DNA of 64,000 nucleotides, from positions 307,220-371,219 of the forward strand of contig JANWVT010000001.1 in the NCBI GenBank assembly GCA_025056255.1, in the 5' to 3' direction. Shown in pieces: positions 35,988-44,076 of this stretch; the first letter of the stretch is position 1; each line of letters opens with the position of its first letter. The DNA comes from Bernardetiaceae bacterium. Lineage in GTDB: Bacteria > Bacteroidota > Bacteroidia > Cytophagales > Thermoflexibacteraceae. The notes under the pieces are model-generated. The model was not told where the DNA came from. It saw only the letters and a list, made by a program, of their open reading frames with translations, and did no database searches. A program made the position numbers and the translations under genes.

Positions 35988-36020
35988 AAACTGCTTAGTC
36001 TTTTTGAGACCAAGCAGTTT
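35988..36020 (-). terminator. Intrinsic terminator of rplY
   Basis: Thirteen positions pair (35988-36000 with 36008-36020, one mismatch) around a 7-base loop, and the minus strand continues with a run of T. It lies 26 bases after the rplY stop. Confidence 0.85.
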
Positions 36021-36045
36021 GTCATAAAAATCTGGACTATATCTA

Positions 36046-36612
36046 CTATTCTTGGGATTTTCCGCGCAATGCACGAGGGATAGCAATACTTGCCAGTGTA
36101 ACCTGTCCGTTAGTGAGTATTTCAAAATTTTGGGTAGCAATATCGCGCACGCGAATCGATTTGCCCAAGTCTAAATTGGTGATATCTACCTCCACAGTAT
36201 CGGGCATGTTGGCAGGCAGCGCTTTAACGCGTACTTTAGACTGTTTAATGACCAATTTGCCGCCTTTTTGTACGCCGACAGCGGTACCTTTCAGGCGTAC
36301 TGGAATATTCATCTTGATTGGTTTGTCTTCTTGCAGTTCTAAGAAGTCAGCATGCATAATCATTTCATTGACGGGGTGATACTGAACATCCTGCAAAATG
36401 GCTTTGTAGATTTCCCCTTCAACGTTGAGTTCAACCATGTGAACATCTGAGGTGTACACCAATGGTCGGAAAAGAATCATTGGCACAGCAAAATGTACCT
36501 GACGCCCGGCGCCATATAATACGCAAGGAACCAGTGCTTCATTGCGCAGATTTTTGGCGTTCCGTTTTCCGAGATTTGCTCTTTTAAACCCTATAATCTC
36601 TAGCGTTTTCAT
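36046..36612 (-). CDS. rplY: 50S ribosomal protein L25 (Ctc form)
   Basis: L25/Ctc binds 5S rRNA in the large ribosomal subunit. From the ATG at 36612 the product has 188 residues: an N-terminal 5S-binding domain (MKTLEIIGFKRANLGKRNAKNLR, then EALVPCVLYG) and the Ctc beta domain with HADFLELQEDKPIKMNIPVRLKG and PDTVEVDITNLDLGKSIRV. The open frame upstream to 36705 lies in the prs gap and carries no family sequence. prs is 34 bases upstream, a common pairing. Confidence 0.95.
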   Translation of the reverse strand: MKTLEIIGFKRANLGKRNAKNLRNEALVPCVLYGAGRQVHFAVPMILFRPLVYTSDVHMVELNVEGEIYKAILQDVQYHPVNEMIMHADFLELQEDKPIKMNIPVRLKGTAVGVQKGGKLVIKQSKVRVKALPANMPDTVEVDITNLDLGKSIRVRDIATQNFEILTNGQVTLASIAIPRALRGKSQE

Positions 36613-36646
36613 AAGTGGGATGTAAAATAAGTGAATCTGAAATATG

Positions 36647-37582
36647 TTAAATAAAAAGAGTGCTGATAGACTCTTGGTCGTGAATTTTGCGTATAGCCTT
36701 AGCAAACAGGTCAGCGACCGAGAGATAAGTAATTTTTGGATGATTTTCTACACGCGGCGGCAAAGTGTCGGTTACTACTAGTTCTTCCAAAGGTGAATTT
36801 TCAATGTTGCTAATAGCGTTGCCTGAAAGGATAGCATGTGTGCAAATACCTCTCACCGACTTTGCTCCTTTTTCTTTCAACACTTCGGCAGCCTTGCAAA
36901 GTGTGCCTGCTGTATCCACCATGTCGTCTATTAGAAATACATCTGTGCCTTCCGGTTCGCCAATGACTTGCATAGCAGCTACTTCGTTAGCACGCTTGCG
37001 CTGTTTGTCGCAAATGACCATGTCTGCATTGAAATAGCCGGCAAATGTGCGCGCACGCGCTACTCCTCCCATATCTGGGGAAGCAAATATGGGATTGAGC
37101 TGATGCGTTTTTACCAAATTGCGAATGTAAGGAATAAAAATAGACGTAGCCGTGAGGTGGTCTAAGGGGATATCGAAGAATCCTTGGATTTGTCCAGCGT
37201 GTAGGTCGCAAGTGATAATCCGATTAGCTCCTGCCGCAGAGAGCAAGTTAGCCACTAATTTGGCAGCAATGCTCACACGAGGGCGGTCTTTGCGGTCTTG
37301 CCGTGCGTAACCAAAATACGGAATTACTACTGTTACATATTTGGCAGAGGCTCGGCGTGCAGCATCAATCATCAGCAGCAGTTCCATTAAGTTGTCTGCG
37401 GGCGGCATGGTAGACTGAATCAGAAATACGTGTTCGCCGCGAATAGATTCCTCGTAAGCTACGGAAAGTTCTCCATCGCTAAAACGCTTGCGCTCTAATG
37501 CGCCTAAGGGCGTACCGTAAGAGTGGGCTATCTTAACGGCAAGCTCCAAAGAACCACTGCCTGAGAAAATTTTGACGGGCAT
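36647..37582 (-). CDS. prs: Ribose-phosphate pyrophosphokinase
   Basis: Prs makes PRPP from ribose 5-phosphate and ATP for nucleotide, histidine and tryptophan synthesis. The 311-residue cytoplasmic enzyme has the ATP-site segment YFGYARQDRKDRPRVSI, the CDLHAGQIQGFFDIPLDHL signature, and the PRPP-binding loop VFLIDDMVDTAGTLCKAAEVL. tRNA-Gln and a terminator lie directly upstream, with no obvious promoter in between, so some read-through from the tRNA promoter is possible. Confidence 0.97.
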   Translation of the reverse strand: MPVKIFSGSGSLELAVKIAHSYGTPLGALERKRFSDGELSVAYEESIRGEHVFLIQSTMPPADNLMELLLMIDAARRASAKYVTVVIPYFGYARQDRKDRPRVSIAAKLVANLLSAAGANRIITCDLHAGQIQGFFDIPLDHLTATSIFIPYIRNLVKTHQLNPIFASPDMGGVARARTFAGYFNADMVICDKQRKRANEVAAMQVIGEPEGTDVFLIDDMVDTAGTLCKAAEVLKEKGAKSVRGICTHAILSGNAISNIENSPLEELVVTDTLPPRVENHPKITYLSVADLFAKAIRKIHDQESISTLFI

Positions 37583-37607
37583 AACCGTTTCAAATAATCA
37601 AAATAAA

Positions 37608-37633
37608 ATAATCCCGATAAGCATCGGGATTAT
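37608..37633 (-). terminator. Intrinsic terminator of tRNA-Gln
   Basis: A perfect 11-bp stem (ATAATCCCGAT and its complement) with a 4-base loop, followed on the minus strand by TTATTTTATTTT. It sits 4 bases after the tRNA. Confidence 0.8.
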
Positions 37634-37637
37634 CGTG

Positions 37638-37710
37638 TTGACCGACCTGGGCTCGAACCAGGACTCTTTTGAACCAAAATCAAACGTGTTGCCAGTTACA
37701 CCATCGGTCA
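37638..37710 (-). tRNA. tRNA-Gln (anticodon TTG)
   Basis: On the minus strand the 73-base sequence folds as a cloverleaf with perfectly paired acceptor arms TGACCGA/TCGGTCA, D arm GTGT/ACAC, anticodon stem TTTGA/TCAAA with loop TTTTGGT (anticodon TTG, reads CAA) and T loop TTCGAGC. The discriminator is A. CCA is not encoded (the next bases are CAC). Confidence 0.96.
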
Positions 37711-37721
37711 GTATTGCGGCA

Positions 37722-37752
37722 CAAAATTATATGCTTAAAATGGATTTACCAA
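37722..37752 (-). promoter_or_regulatory. Promoter of tRNA-Gln
   Basis: TTG (37752-37750), a 20-base spacer and TAATTTTG (37729-37722) on the minus strand. Transcription would start a few bases before the tRNA at 37710. Confidence 0.7.
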
Positions 37753-37784
37753 TCAATCATCAGAAAAAATTTTATGTGCACCAC

Positions 37785-38720
37785 TTACACGTGCTGTTTG
37801 CGGATGTCTTGCAGAATTTTTTCCCCTCCTTGTTCGAGCACTTGATATGCCAGTGCATTGCCAATTGCCTCCGGATTAGCAATACTACCTGTTTGTTGGG
37901 CGCGTACTATTTCACGCCCGTTCAAACTAATAATGCCGCCATTGATATGCAGTTCTTGTGGCGAGATAAAGTCTGCCAAAGCAAACGATGGAATGCTGCA
38001 TCCGCCTTGTAAGGTGCGCAAGAAAGCGCGTTCAGCACGTAGGCGCAACTCAGTAGGCTCATGATTTACTACTTTTCGAATGCTTTTCAACACCAAAGGG
38101 TCTAAACGGGAAGAAGCCTCTACTGCTATGCTACCCTGTCCAACTGCTGGCGTAAACGTGCTAACAGGCAAGTGCATAACAATAAATTCTTGGTATTCCA
38201 TGCGGCGCACACCGGCATAAGCCAGAACCAAAGCATCGCACACGCCTTCTTCCATTTTGCGCATGCGCGTTTGCAGATTGCCGCGCACGTCTACTGTTTT
38301 AATTTTGGGCATGTAGTGCTTAATCATAGCTACGCGGCGTGTAGAGGAAGTACCTAATACTATTTTTTGGCTTTCATCGAGGGTGAAATACTTATTGTAG
38401 CTAACCAGTACGTCGTGTACCGGTTCGCGCTCAGTGTAAGCAATAATTTCCAACCCATCGGGCAAAGAAGAAGGTAAATCTTTCGCACTATGTACGGCAA
38501 TATCTATTTCTCCGCAACGCAGTTTTTGTTCTAACTCTTCGGTAAAAATACCCTTACCGCCTATTTTGGCAATAGTCTTATGCAAAATTTTGTCGCCAAC
38601 TGTTTCTACAGGTACTATTGCAACCTGCCAACCTTCGGTTCTCAATTTTTGAGCTACATACTCTGCTTGCCACAAAGCTAAGCGGCTTGCACGTGTACCG
38701 ATGCGAATAATTTGTTCCAC
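37785..38720 (-). CDS. hemC: Hydroxymethylbilane synthase (porphobilinogen deaminase)
   Basis: HemC joins four porphobilinogen units into hydroxymethylbilane for haem synthesis. The 311-residue protein starts with GTG (MEQIIRIGTRASRLALWQAEYV). It has the active-site arginine and aspartate regions GGKGIFTEELEQ and DIAVHSAKDLPSSLPDG, GTSSTRRVAMI, and GGCSIP with the cysteine that holds the dipyrromethane cofactor. It is apart from hemD, which is beside the T9SS genes. It is divergent from the MBOAT gene with 83 bases between them. Confidence 0.97.
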   Translation of the reverse strand: MEQIIRIGTRASRLALWQAEYVAQKLRTEGWQVAIVPVETVGDKILHKTIAKIGGKGIFTEELEQKLRCGEIDIAVHSAKDLPSSLPDGLEIIAYTEREPVHDVLVSYNKYFTLDESQKIVLGTSSTRRVAMIKHYMPKIKTVDVRGNLQTRMRKMEEGVCDALVLAYAGVRRMEYQEFIVMHLPVSTFTPAVGQGSIAVEASSRLDPLVLKSIRKVVNHEPTELRLRAERAFLRTLQGGCSIPSFALADFISPQELHINGGIISLNGREIVRAQQTGSIANPEAIGNALAYQVLEQGGEKILQDIRKQHV

Positions 38721-38790
38721 TGTTTATGGGTTAGCGATTCTTTGGCATACAAATAAAGTGAAAAAAACAATATGAAAAACGCAAAAAGAC

Positions 38791-38798
38791 TAATTTTG
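38791..38798 (+). promoter_or_regulatory. Promoter -7 box directly before the MBOAT gene
   Basis: TAATTTTG, an exact TAnnTTTG match, ends only 5 bases before the ATG at 38804. If used, the transcript would begin at or next to the start codon and be leaderless. Confidence 0.4.
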
Positions 38799-38803
38799 AT
38801 GCC

Positions 38804-40312
38804 ATGTGGGAATGGTTGTTTTACAGAGAAAATGAGCCCCTCATTTTTAGTACGGCGCTATTTTGGGTATTTTTTGGGATAGTGTTGTTTGGTTATCAGT
38901 TTATTTACCAAAACAATCGCCTCCGCAGCTTATACCTGATGGCTGTGAGTATGTATTTCTACTATCTTTCGGGTGGCTATTTTTTTACACTGCTGATTCT
39001 TTCCACTTTGATAGACTACCATATAGGCAAGAAAATATATGAGTCTGAAAGCCAAAAAGTTAAGAAGTATTTAGTAACCACAAGTGTGGTAGTTAATCTG
39101 GCTATTTTGGGCTATTTTAAATACACTTATTTTCTGGTAGATATCATTAACCAACTGGCTGGAACAGAGTTGCAAGCCACTAATCTGCTGGCAGTGGTTA
39201 CTAATCAGTTGATAGGTACTTCCTTCGATGTAAACAACATTATTCTACCTGTAGGCATTTCCTTCTACACATTTCAAACTATCAGTTACTCTATTGATAT
39301 TTATCGGGGTAAACTTAAACCGGTCAACGACATTTGGGATTTTGCCTTTTTTGTTAGTTTTTTTCCGCAATTGGTGGCAGGTCCTATTGTGCGGGCTTCG
39401 GATTTTGTGCCACAAATTTATCAGCCTTATTGCCTCAGCAAAGAGGAGTTTGGACATGCCGTTTTCCTGATTATCAACGGTTTAATTAAAAAGATTTTCA
39501 TTTCGGACTATATTTCCATTAACTATGTGGACAGGGTTTTTGAAAGTCCGCTTACTTACAGTGGTTTTGAAAACCTAATGGCAGTTTATGGATATTCCAT
39601 TCAGATTTACTGCGACTTTTCAGGATACAGCGACGTAGCTATTGGGTTGGCGCTGTTGTTAGGCTTTCGCCTGCCGCTCAACTTCAACTCTCCTTACAAG
39701 GCGCAAAATATTACAGACTTTTGGCGACGCTGGCATATTTCACTGTCTTCTTGGCTGCGCGACTACCTGTACATTTCGCTGGGAGGCAACCGAAAAGGAA
39801 AGGTGCGTACCTACATCAATCTGTTGCTGACTATGTTGTTAGGAGGCTTGTGGCACGGCGCACATGTTCGCTTCATCATTTGGGGCGCTTTGCATGGCAT
39901 AGCACTGGCAGTTCATAAAATGTGGATGGAATTTTTCCCTACCAGTAAAGCAGAAGGTAAACCAAACACTGCTCTTGGGAGCGGTTTGCTCACCTTCCAT
40001 TTTGTCGCCTTCTGCTGGATATTTTTCCGCGCTACCGATATGCAAGCCGTTGGCGATATGCTTTCGCAAATTGCGTTCAACTTTCAACCCGAAATAGCGG
40101 CTGCTGCCCTTCATGCCTACTACAAACCATTCTTGCTGATTGCACTGGGTTTTGTAGCACATTGGTTGCCCAGTTCGTTCAAAACATGGCTTGCCGTGCA
40201 ATTTACTGCACTACCCGATGTAACAAAGGCAATTATTATTGCGTTTGTGGCTTTGATTCTGTTTCAAATGAAAACAGCGGCAGTGCAGCCATTTATTTAC
40301 TTTCAGTTTTAG
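38804..40312 (+). CDS. MBOAT-family O-acyltransferase (AlgI/DltB type)
   Basis: The 502-residue inner-membrane protein has about ten to twelve helices. It contains the MBOAT signature: ILPVGISFYTFQTISYSIDIYRG, SFFPQLVAGPIVRASDFVPQ, IYCDFSGYSDVAIG, ITDFWRRWHISLSSWLRDY and LLGGLWHGAHVRFIIWGALHG with the catalytic histidine. Such proteins move acyl groups across the membrane to polysaccharides or other acceptors. The AlgJ/AlgX- or DltD-like partner that normally finishes the reaction is not encoded next to it; lspA follows after 90 bases. The substrate is unknown. Confidence 0.9.
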   Translation: MWEWLFYRENEPLIFSTALFWVFFGIVLFGYQFIYQNNRLRSLYLMAVSMYFYYLSGGYFFTLLILSTLIDYHIGKKIYESESQKVKKYLVTTSVVVNLAILGYFKYTYFLVDIINQLAGTELQATNLLAVVTNQLIGTSFDVNNIILPVGISFYTFQTISYSIDIYRGKLKPVNDIWDFAFFVSFFPQLVAGPIVRASDFVPQIYQPYCLSKEEFGHAVFLIINGLIKKIFISDYISINYVDRVFESPLTYSGFENLMAVYGYSIQIYCDFSGYSDVAIGLALLLGFRLPLNFNSPYKAQNITDFWRRWHISLSSWLRDYLYISLGGNRKGKVRTYINLLLTMLLGGLWHGAHVRFIIWGALHGIALAVHKMWMEFFPTSKAEGKPNTALGSGLLTFHFVAFCWIFFRATDMQAVGDMLSQIAFNFQPEIAAAALHAYYKPFLLIALGFVAHWLPSSFKTWLAVQFTALPDVTKAIIIAFVALILFQMKTAAVQPFIYFQF

Positions 40313-40402
40313 CTGTTTGTATTGTGCATCTGTTAAGCAATCTAAAAAACCATTGCAAATAGGCACAATGTTGGTTTATTTTGTAAAGTTGAAAGCTTAG
40401 CA

Positions 40403-41071
40403 ATGAAATATTTCAAATATTACCTGCTCGCCTTTGTAATTATTGTGATTGACCAAGCAGTAAAATTAGCTGTACATGAGTACATGGAAATGGGTCCGCT
40501 GGGCGAAATAAAAATTTTTGGCAACTGGTTCAAACTGCACTACACGCTCAACCCGGGCATGGCTTTTGGGCTGGAATTTGGCTCAGAGTACGGCAAGATA
40601 GGCTTAACCTTGTTTCGCATTATTGCTGTGATTATTATTGCTTTTTACATTGCATATTTGCACCGCAAAGGCGCACACAGTGGCTTTATTTGGTGTATGT
40701 CGTTGGTACTGGGCGGTGCATTGGGCAATGTGATAGACAGCACTTTTTACGGTGTATTGTTAGATAACGCACTTTTTGTTATCAACCCGCCGCCTTTTTA
40801 TCCTTGGTTTCACGGGCAGGTGATCGATATGTTTTACTTAGACATCTGGGAAGGCGAAATTCCGGAGTACGTGCCGCTAATTGGGGGTAATTACTACTCG
40901 TTGTGGCCTATTTTCAACGTAGCCGATGCTTCCATTTTCACAGGCGTAATGCTGATTTTGCTTTTCCAGAGCAAGTTTTTTGAACGCCATGTACCGGCTA
41001 ACACCCAGCCCGAGGCAGCAACAGAGCCAGAAGTAGTTCCAGATGCAGAAAGCCCTCAATCTGGCAACTAA
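40403..41071 (+). CDS. lspA: Lipoprotein signal peptidase II
   Basis: LspA removes signal peptides from diacylated prolipoproteins, the step needed for the many lipoproteins in this window (GldK, parvulin, cyclophilin). The 222-residue protein has four membrane helices and the catalytic aspartates: VLGGALGNVIDS followed later by the second motif FNVADASIF. Compared with short enterobacterial forms it has an insertion of about 60 residues (about 125-165) between them, common in Bacteroidota, and a Pro/Glu-rich C-terminal tail. Confidence 0.95.
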   Translation: MKYFKYYLLAFVIIVIDQAVKLAVHEYMEMGPLGEIKIFGNWFKLHYTLNPGMAFGLEFGSEYGKIGLTLFRIIAVIIIAFYIAYLHRKGAHSGFIWCMSLVLGGALGNVIDSTFYGVLLDNALFVINPPPFYPWFHGQVIDMFYLDIWEGEIPEYVPLIGGNYYSLWPIFNVADASIFTGVMLILLFQSKFFERHVPANTQPEAATEPEVVPDAESPQSGN

Positions 41072-41191
41072 CCTTTACCTACCAGCTCATTACTTAGTGT
41101 GTTTACCTGCAACCAACAACCAACTCGCCAGTTCCCAATAAGCAACACACAACTTAGTTATGTTTTGCCCCAAGCAGCTAATTTGAGAGTT

Positions 41192-42400
41192 ATGTTTGAA
41201 AAAAGTCATAAGTTAGACCGGGTTTTTTATGAAATCCGAGGACCGGTGCATGAGCAAGCTGCCGAGTTAGAAATGCAAGGCTACAAAATTACGCGGCTGA
41301 ACATTGGCAATCCTGCTCCTTTTGGCTTTGATGCACCCGATGAAATCATCCACGACATCATCATGAACTTGCGCAATGCACAAGGTTACGTAGACTCCAA
41401 AGGGCTGTTTGCCGCTCGCAAGGCAGTGATGCACTACTCTCAACTGAAAGCTATCAAAGGAGTTACCATTGAAGATATCTTCATTGGCAACGGCGTCAGT
41501 GAGCTGATTTTACTGTCTATGCAAGCATTGCTCAACGATGGCGACGAGATATTGGTTCCCTCGCCCGACTATCCTTTGTGGACTTCTGCTGTACATCTGT
41601 CGGGCGGAGTGGCAGTGCATTACCTTTGCGATGAGCAAGCCGACTGGATGCCCGACTTGGCAGATATTACCAAAAAAATCACGCCCAAAACCAAAGGCAT
41701 CGTCATTATCAATCCTAATAACCCTACTGGTGCTGTTTACTCTTCCGATATACTGCAACAGTTGGTAGAAATAGCCGTGAAGCACCGCCTCATTGTGTTT
41801 TCTGATGAAATTTATGATAAGATTCTCTACGACGACACGGCACATTTTTCCACAGCAGCTTTTTCAGACGAAACCCTTTTTGTTACCTATGGCGGGCTCT
41901 CAAAAGCCTATCGCGCCTGTGGCTTTCGCGGCGGCTGGATGATTTTAAGTGGTGATAAAAAACATGCTCAATCATACATCAACGGACTGAATACACTTGC
42001 CAGTATGCGCCTTTGCAGCAATGTGCCTGCTCAATTTGCTATCCAAACCGCTTTGGGAGGCTATCAGAGCATTCACGAGCTGGTTATTCCGGGTGGCAGA
42101 CTGCGCAAACAACGCGATTATTGCTGGCAACGACTTAACCAAATACCGGGCATCAGCTGCACCAAGCCGAAAGGAGCATTCTACATGTTCCCTAAAATTG
42201 ACACGCACATGTATCGCATCGACAACGACCAGCAGTTTGTGCTCGATTTTTTACAACAGCAGCATGTACTAATCGTGCAAGGCTCGGGGTTCAATTGGCA
42301 TGCGCATGACCATTTTCGAATTGTATTTCTGCCTTCGGTAGATGAACTTGCTGTTGCCCTTGACAAATTAGAGAAGTTTCTGGAAACCTACCGACGCTAA
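41192..42400 (+). CDS. PLP-dependent aminotransferase, AlaA/AspC-like
   Basis: The 402-residue cytoplasmic enzyme is a fold-type I class I/II aminotransferase, closest in style to alanine aminotransferase AlaA. Motifs include LNIGNPAPFGFDAPDE, GNGVSELILLSM, PSPDYPLWT, IVIINPNNPTGAVY, VFSDEIYDKILYD and GGLSKAYRACGFRGGW, in which the lysine binds PLP. The ATG at 41192 (MFEKSHKLDRVFYEIRGP) matches the AlaA N-terminus; the frame runs 31 codons further up without family sequence. Its stop overlaps that of convergent MarR. Confidence 0.93.
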   Translation: MFEKSHKLDRVFYEIRGPVHEQAAELEMQGYKITRLNIGNPAPFGFDAPDEIIHDIIMNLRNAQGYVDSKGLFAARKAVMHYSQLKAIKGVTIEDIFIGNGVSELILLSMQALLNDGDEILVPSPDYPLWTSAVHLSGGVAVHYLCDEQADWMPDLADITKKITPKTKGIVIINPNNPTGAVYSSDILQQLVEIAVKHRLIVFSDEIYDKILYDDTAHFSTAAFSDETLFVTYGGLSKAYRACGFRGGWMILSGDKKHAQSYINGLNTLASMRLCSNVPAQFAIQTALGGYQSIHELVIPGGRLRKQRDYCWQRLNQIPGISCTKPKGAFYMFPKIDTHMYRIDNDQQFVLDFLQQQHVLIVQGSGFNWHAHDHFRIVFLPSVDELAVALDKLEKFLETYRR

Positions 42401-42864
42401 TTACACACTTTACCAGCAGTACGCAATTTATCTAATAAGTAATTGAGTTGCAGCACTTCTTCATTGCTTAGCACGCCAAACTTTGCCTCTATTTGCAGTA
42501 CATCTTGGTCGGCTAATTTGAGCAAAGCCAAGCCGCGCTTGTTGATAATTACATTCACAATGCGGCGGTCATCTTCCGATTGCCATCGGTCTATGTAGCC
42601 TTTTTTGGCTAATTTTTCTGTCATGCGCGATACATCGGACATTTTGTCGAGCATGCGCTCGCGGATGTACTTTAAAGATACTGGCTCGGGGTGAGCCCCG
42701 CGCAAAATGCGCAACATGTTGTATTGCTGTGAGGTGAGCTGATGTTTTTTTAGAAAACAATCCAAATCTGATGTTACCCAGTTAGCAGTGTAGATAAGAT
42801 TAACCAGTGCTTTGTGCCTATCGTTTTGGAAACGACTTTTGATTTCTTCTTCAATACTTGCCAT
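42397..42864 (-). CDS. MarR-family transcriptional regulator
   Basis: The 155-residue protein is a winged-helix dimeric regulator. The DNA-binding helices show QQYNMLRILRG, SLKYIRERMLDKMSDVSRMTEKLAKKGYIDR and the wing DDRRIVNVIINKRG, the MarR signature DxRxxxVxITxxG. Dimerisation helices lie at both ends. MarR proteins usually respond to phenolic or oxidative signals; the target here is unknown. It converges on the aminotransferase gene, their stops sharing CTAA, and is near a divergent or upstream region before the SUMF1-type gene. Confidence 0.93.
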   Translation of the reverse strand: MASIEEEIKSRFQNDRHKALVNLIYTANWVTSDLDCFLKKHQLTSQQYNMLRILRGAHPEPVSLKYIRERMLDKMSDVSRMTEKLAKKGYIDRWQSEDDRRIVNVIINKRGLALLKLADQDVLQIEAKFGVLSNEEVLQLNYLLDKLRTAGKVCN

Positions 42865-42943
42865 AAATAAGGTTGAACATGTTTTTCAAAATTAGCTCTT
42901 GAAGCCGCAAATAAAAAGCAGGCAAACAGGTTATCTGAAAGTT

Positions 42944-43945
42944 TTATAAATCGGCAGGCGGCGTTTTGAAGTACTGCTGTATTTCTTCTTTGGAGGGCTG
43001 TCGCAGGGGTCTTACGATGCGGAAGCCAACAAAGGAGGCATCGGTAAACCACCACTTGCTTTTGGGAATTTGTGGGTCGCGCTGTTTCCACTCGGGAGCG
43101 GAGCCTCTGCGAGCAGCACTGCGCAAGCGGTCGGGGTCGTCGTCCCAAGAGCCTCCACGCACCACAATAGGGTATAGTTGTTCAGCTGGCAAATAAGGTT
43201 GGGTGCCTTTTTTAGCATAGGCATCAGGCACGTATTGGTCTAATACCCACTCTGCTACATTGCCGTGCATATCGTACAATCCCCACGCATTGGGCTTCTT
43301 TTGTCCTACGGGATGATAAGCACCGTTGCTGTTGTCATAGAACCATGCATATTCGCCCAACTTTGATACATCGTCCCCAAAGTGATAAGCTGTTGTACTG
43401 CCCGCTCTGCAAGCATACTCCCACTCTGCCTCGGTAGGCAAGCGATAAAAATGTCCTGTTTGGGCTGTTAGCCATTGGCAAAAAGCCAGTGCAGCGTATT
43501 GAGTCATGTTGATTGCTGGGAAGCCGCGTTTACCCATACCAAAACTCATATCCACATAAGGTTGGCTTGGCAGGGCTACTGCATCTACTAATTTGTTACC
43601 GGCAAACGCACCTTTCACAAATTCGGGATTCATGCTGCCATTGGTTTCCTTATTGACAAAGGCATCGTATAAATCCCATGTAATTTCAAATTCTGACATC
43701 CAGAATGGCTCTATATGCACTTCATGCTGCGGACCTTCGTCGTCTCTGCGATTGGGTTCGGAGGCTGGGCTGCCCATAAGGAACTTGCCTGCTGGAATAG
43801 GCACCATACGAAAGGATAATTGGGTTCCGGGGATGGTTTCCGTGTAAGCCTGATGAACCCCAGTCTCCAATTTTTTTTTCTTTTTCTGTCCTAACGCCGG
43901 AGAAACCAACAAAAAAGCAAGTATTACAACAAATAATAGTCTCAT
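42944..43945 (-). CDS. Secreted SUMF1-fold (formylglycine-generating-enzyme-like) protein
   Basis: The ATG at 43945 gives 333 residues with a plain signal peptide (MRLLFVVILAFLLVSPALG-Q) and no lipobox. The domain has the SUMF1/FGE-like fold: MVPIPAGKFLMGSPASEPNRRDDEGP, RLPTEAEWEYACRAG, DMHGNVAEWVLDQY, VVRGGSWDDDPDRLRSAAR and the final SFVGFRIVR. The paired cysteines of true formylglycine-generating enzymes are not evident, so catalysis is doubtful. It resembles GldJ/GldK but is shorter and not a lipoprotein. It could bind envelope partners or modify a secreted protein. It stands alone. Confidence 0.87.
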   Translation of the reverse strand: MRLLFVVILAFLLVSPALGQKKKKKLETGVHQAYTETIPGTQLSFRMVPIPAGKFLMGSPASEPNRRDDEGPQHEVHIEPFWMSEFEITWDLYDAFVNKETNGSMNPEFVKGAFAGNKLVDAVALPSQPYVDMSFGMGKRGFPAINMTQYAALAFCQWLTAQTGHFYRLPTEAEWEYACRAGSTTAYHFGDDVSKLGEYAWFYDNSNGAYHPVGQKKPNAWGLYDMHGNVAEWVLDQYVPDAYAKKGTQPYLPAEQLYPIVVRGGSWDDDPDRLRSAARRGSAPEWKQRDPQIPKSKWWFTDASFVGFRIVRPLRQPSKEEIQQYFKTPPADL

Positions 43946-44076
43946 ATGCAAGAAATTGGCTCTGATATTTTATTAATGAAAATTTCTAAAATCTACCTCT
44001 GCATATTTTGAACTTTTCCGGCAGACATAGCTTGGTTTTCTAACAATTGGGCAACTAACTGCCCACTGCATTTAAT

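Noticed and set aside
35907..36140. 77-codon minus-strand frame overlapping the rplY end
   Set aside because: It spans the rplY terminator and the gene end in another frame; no sign of coding.
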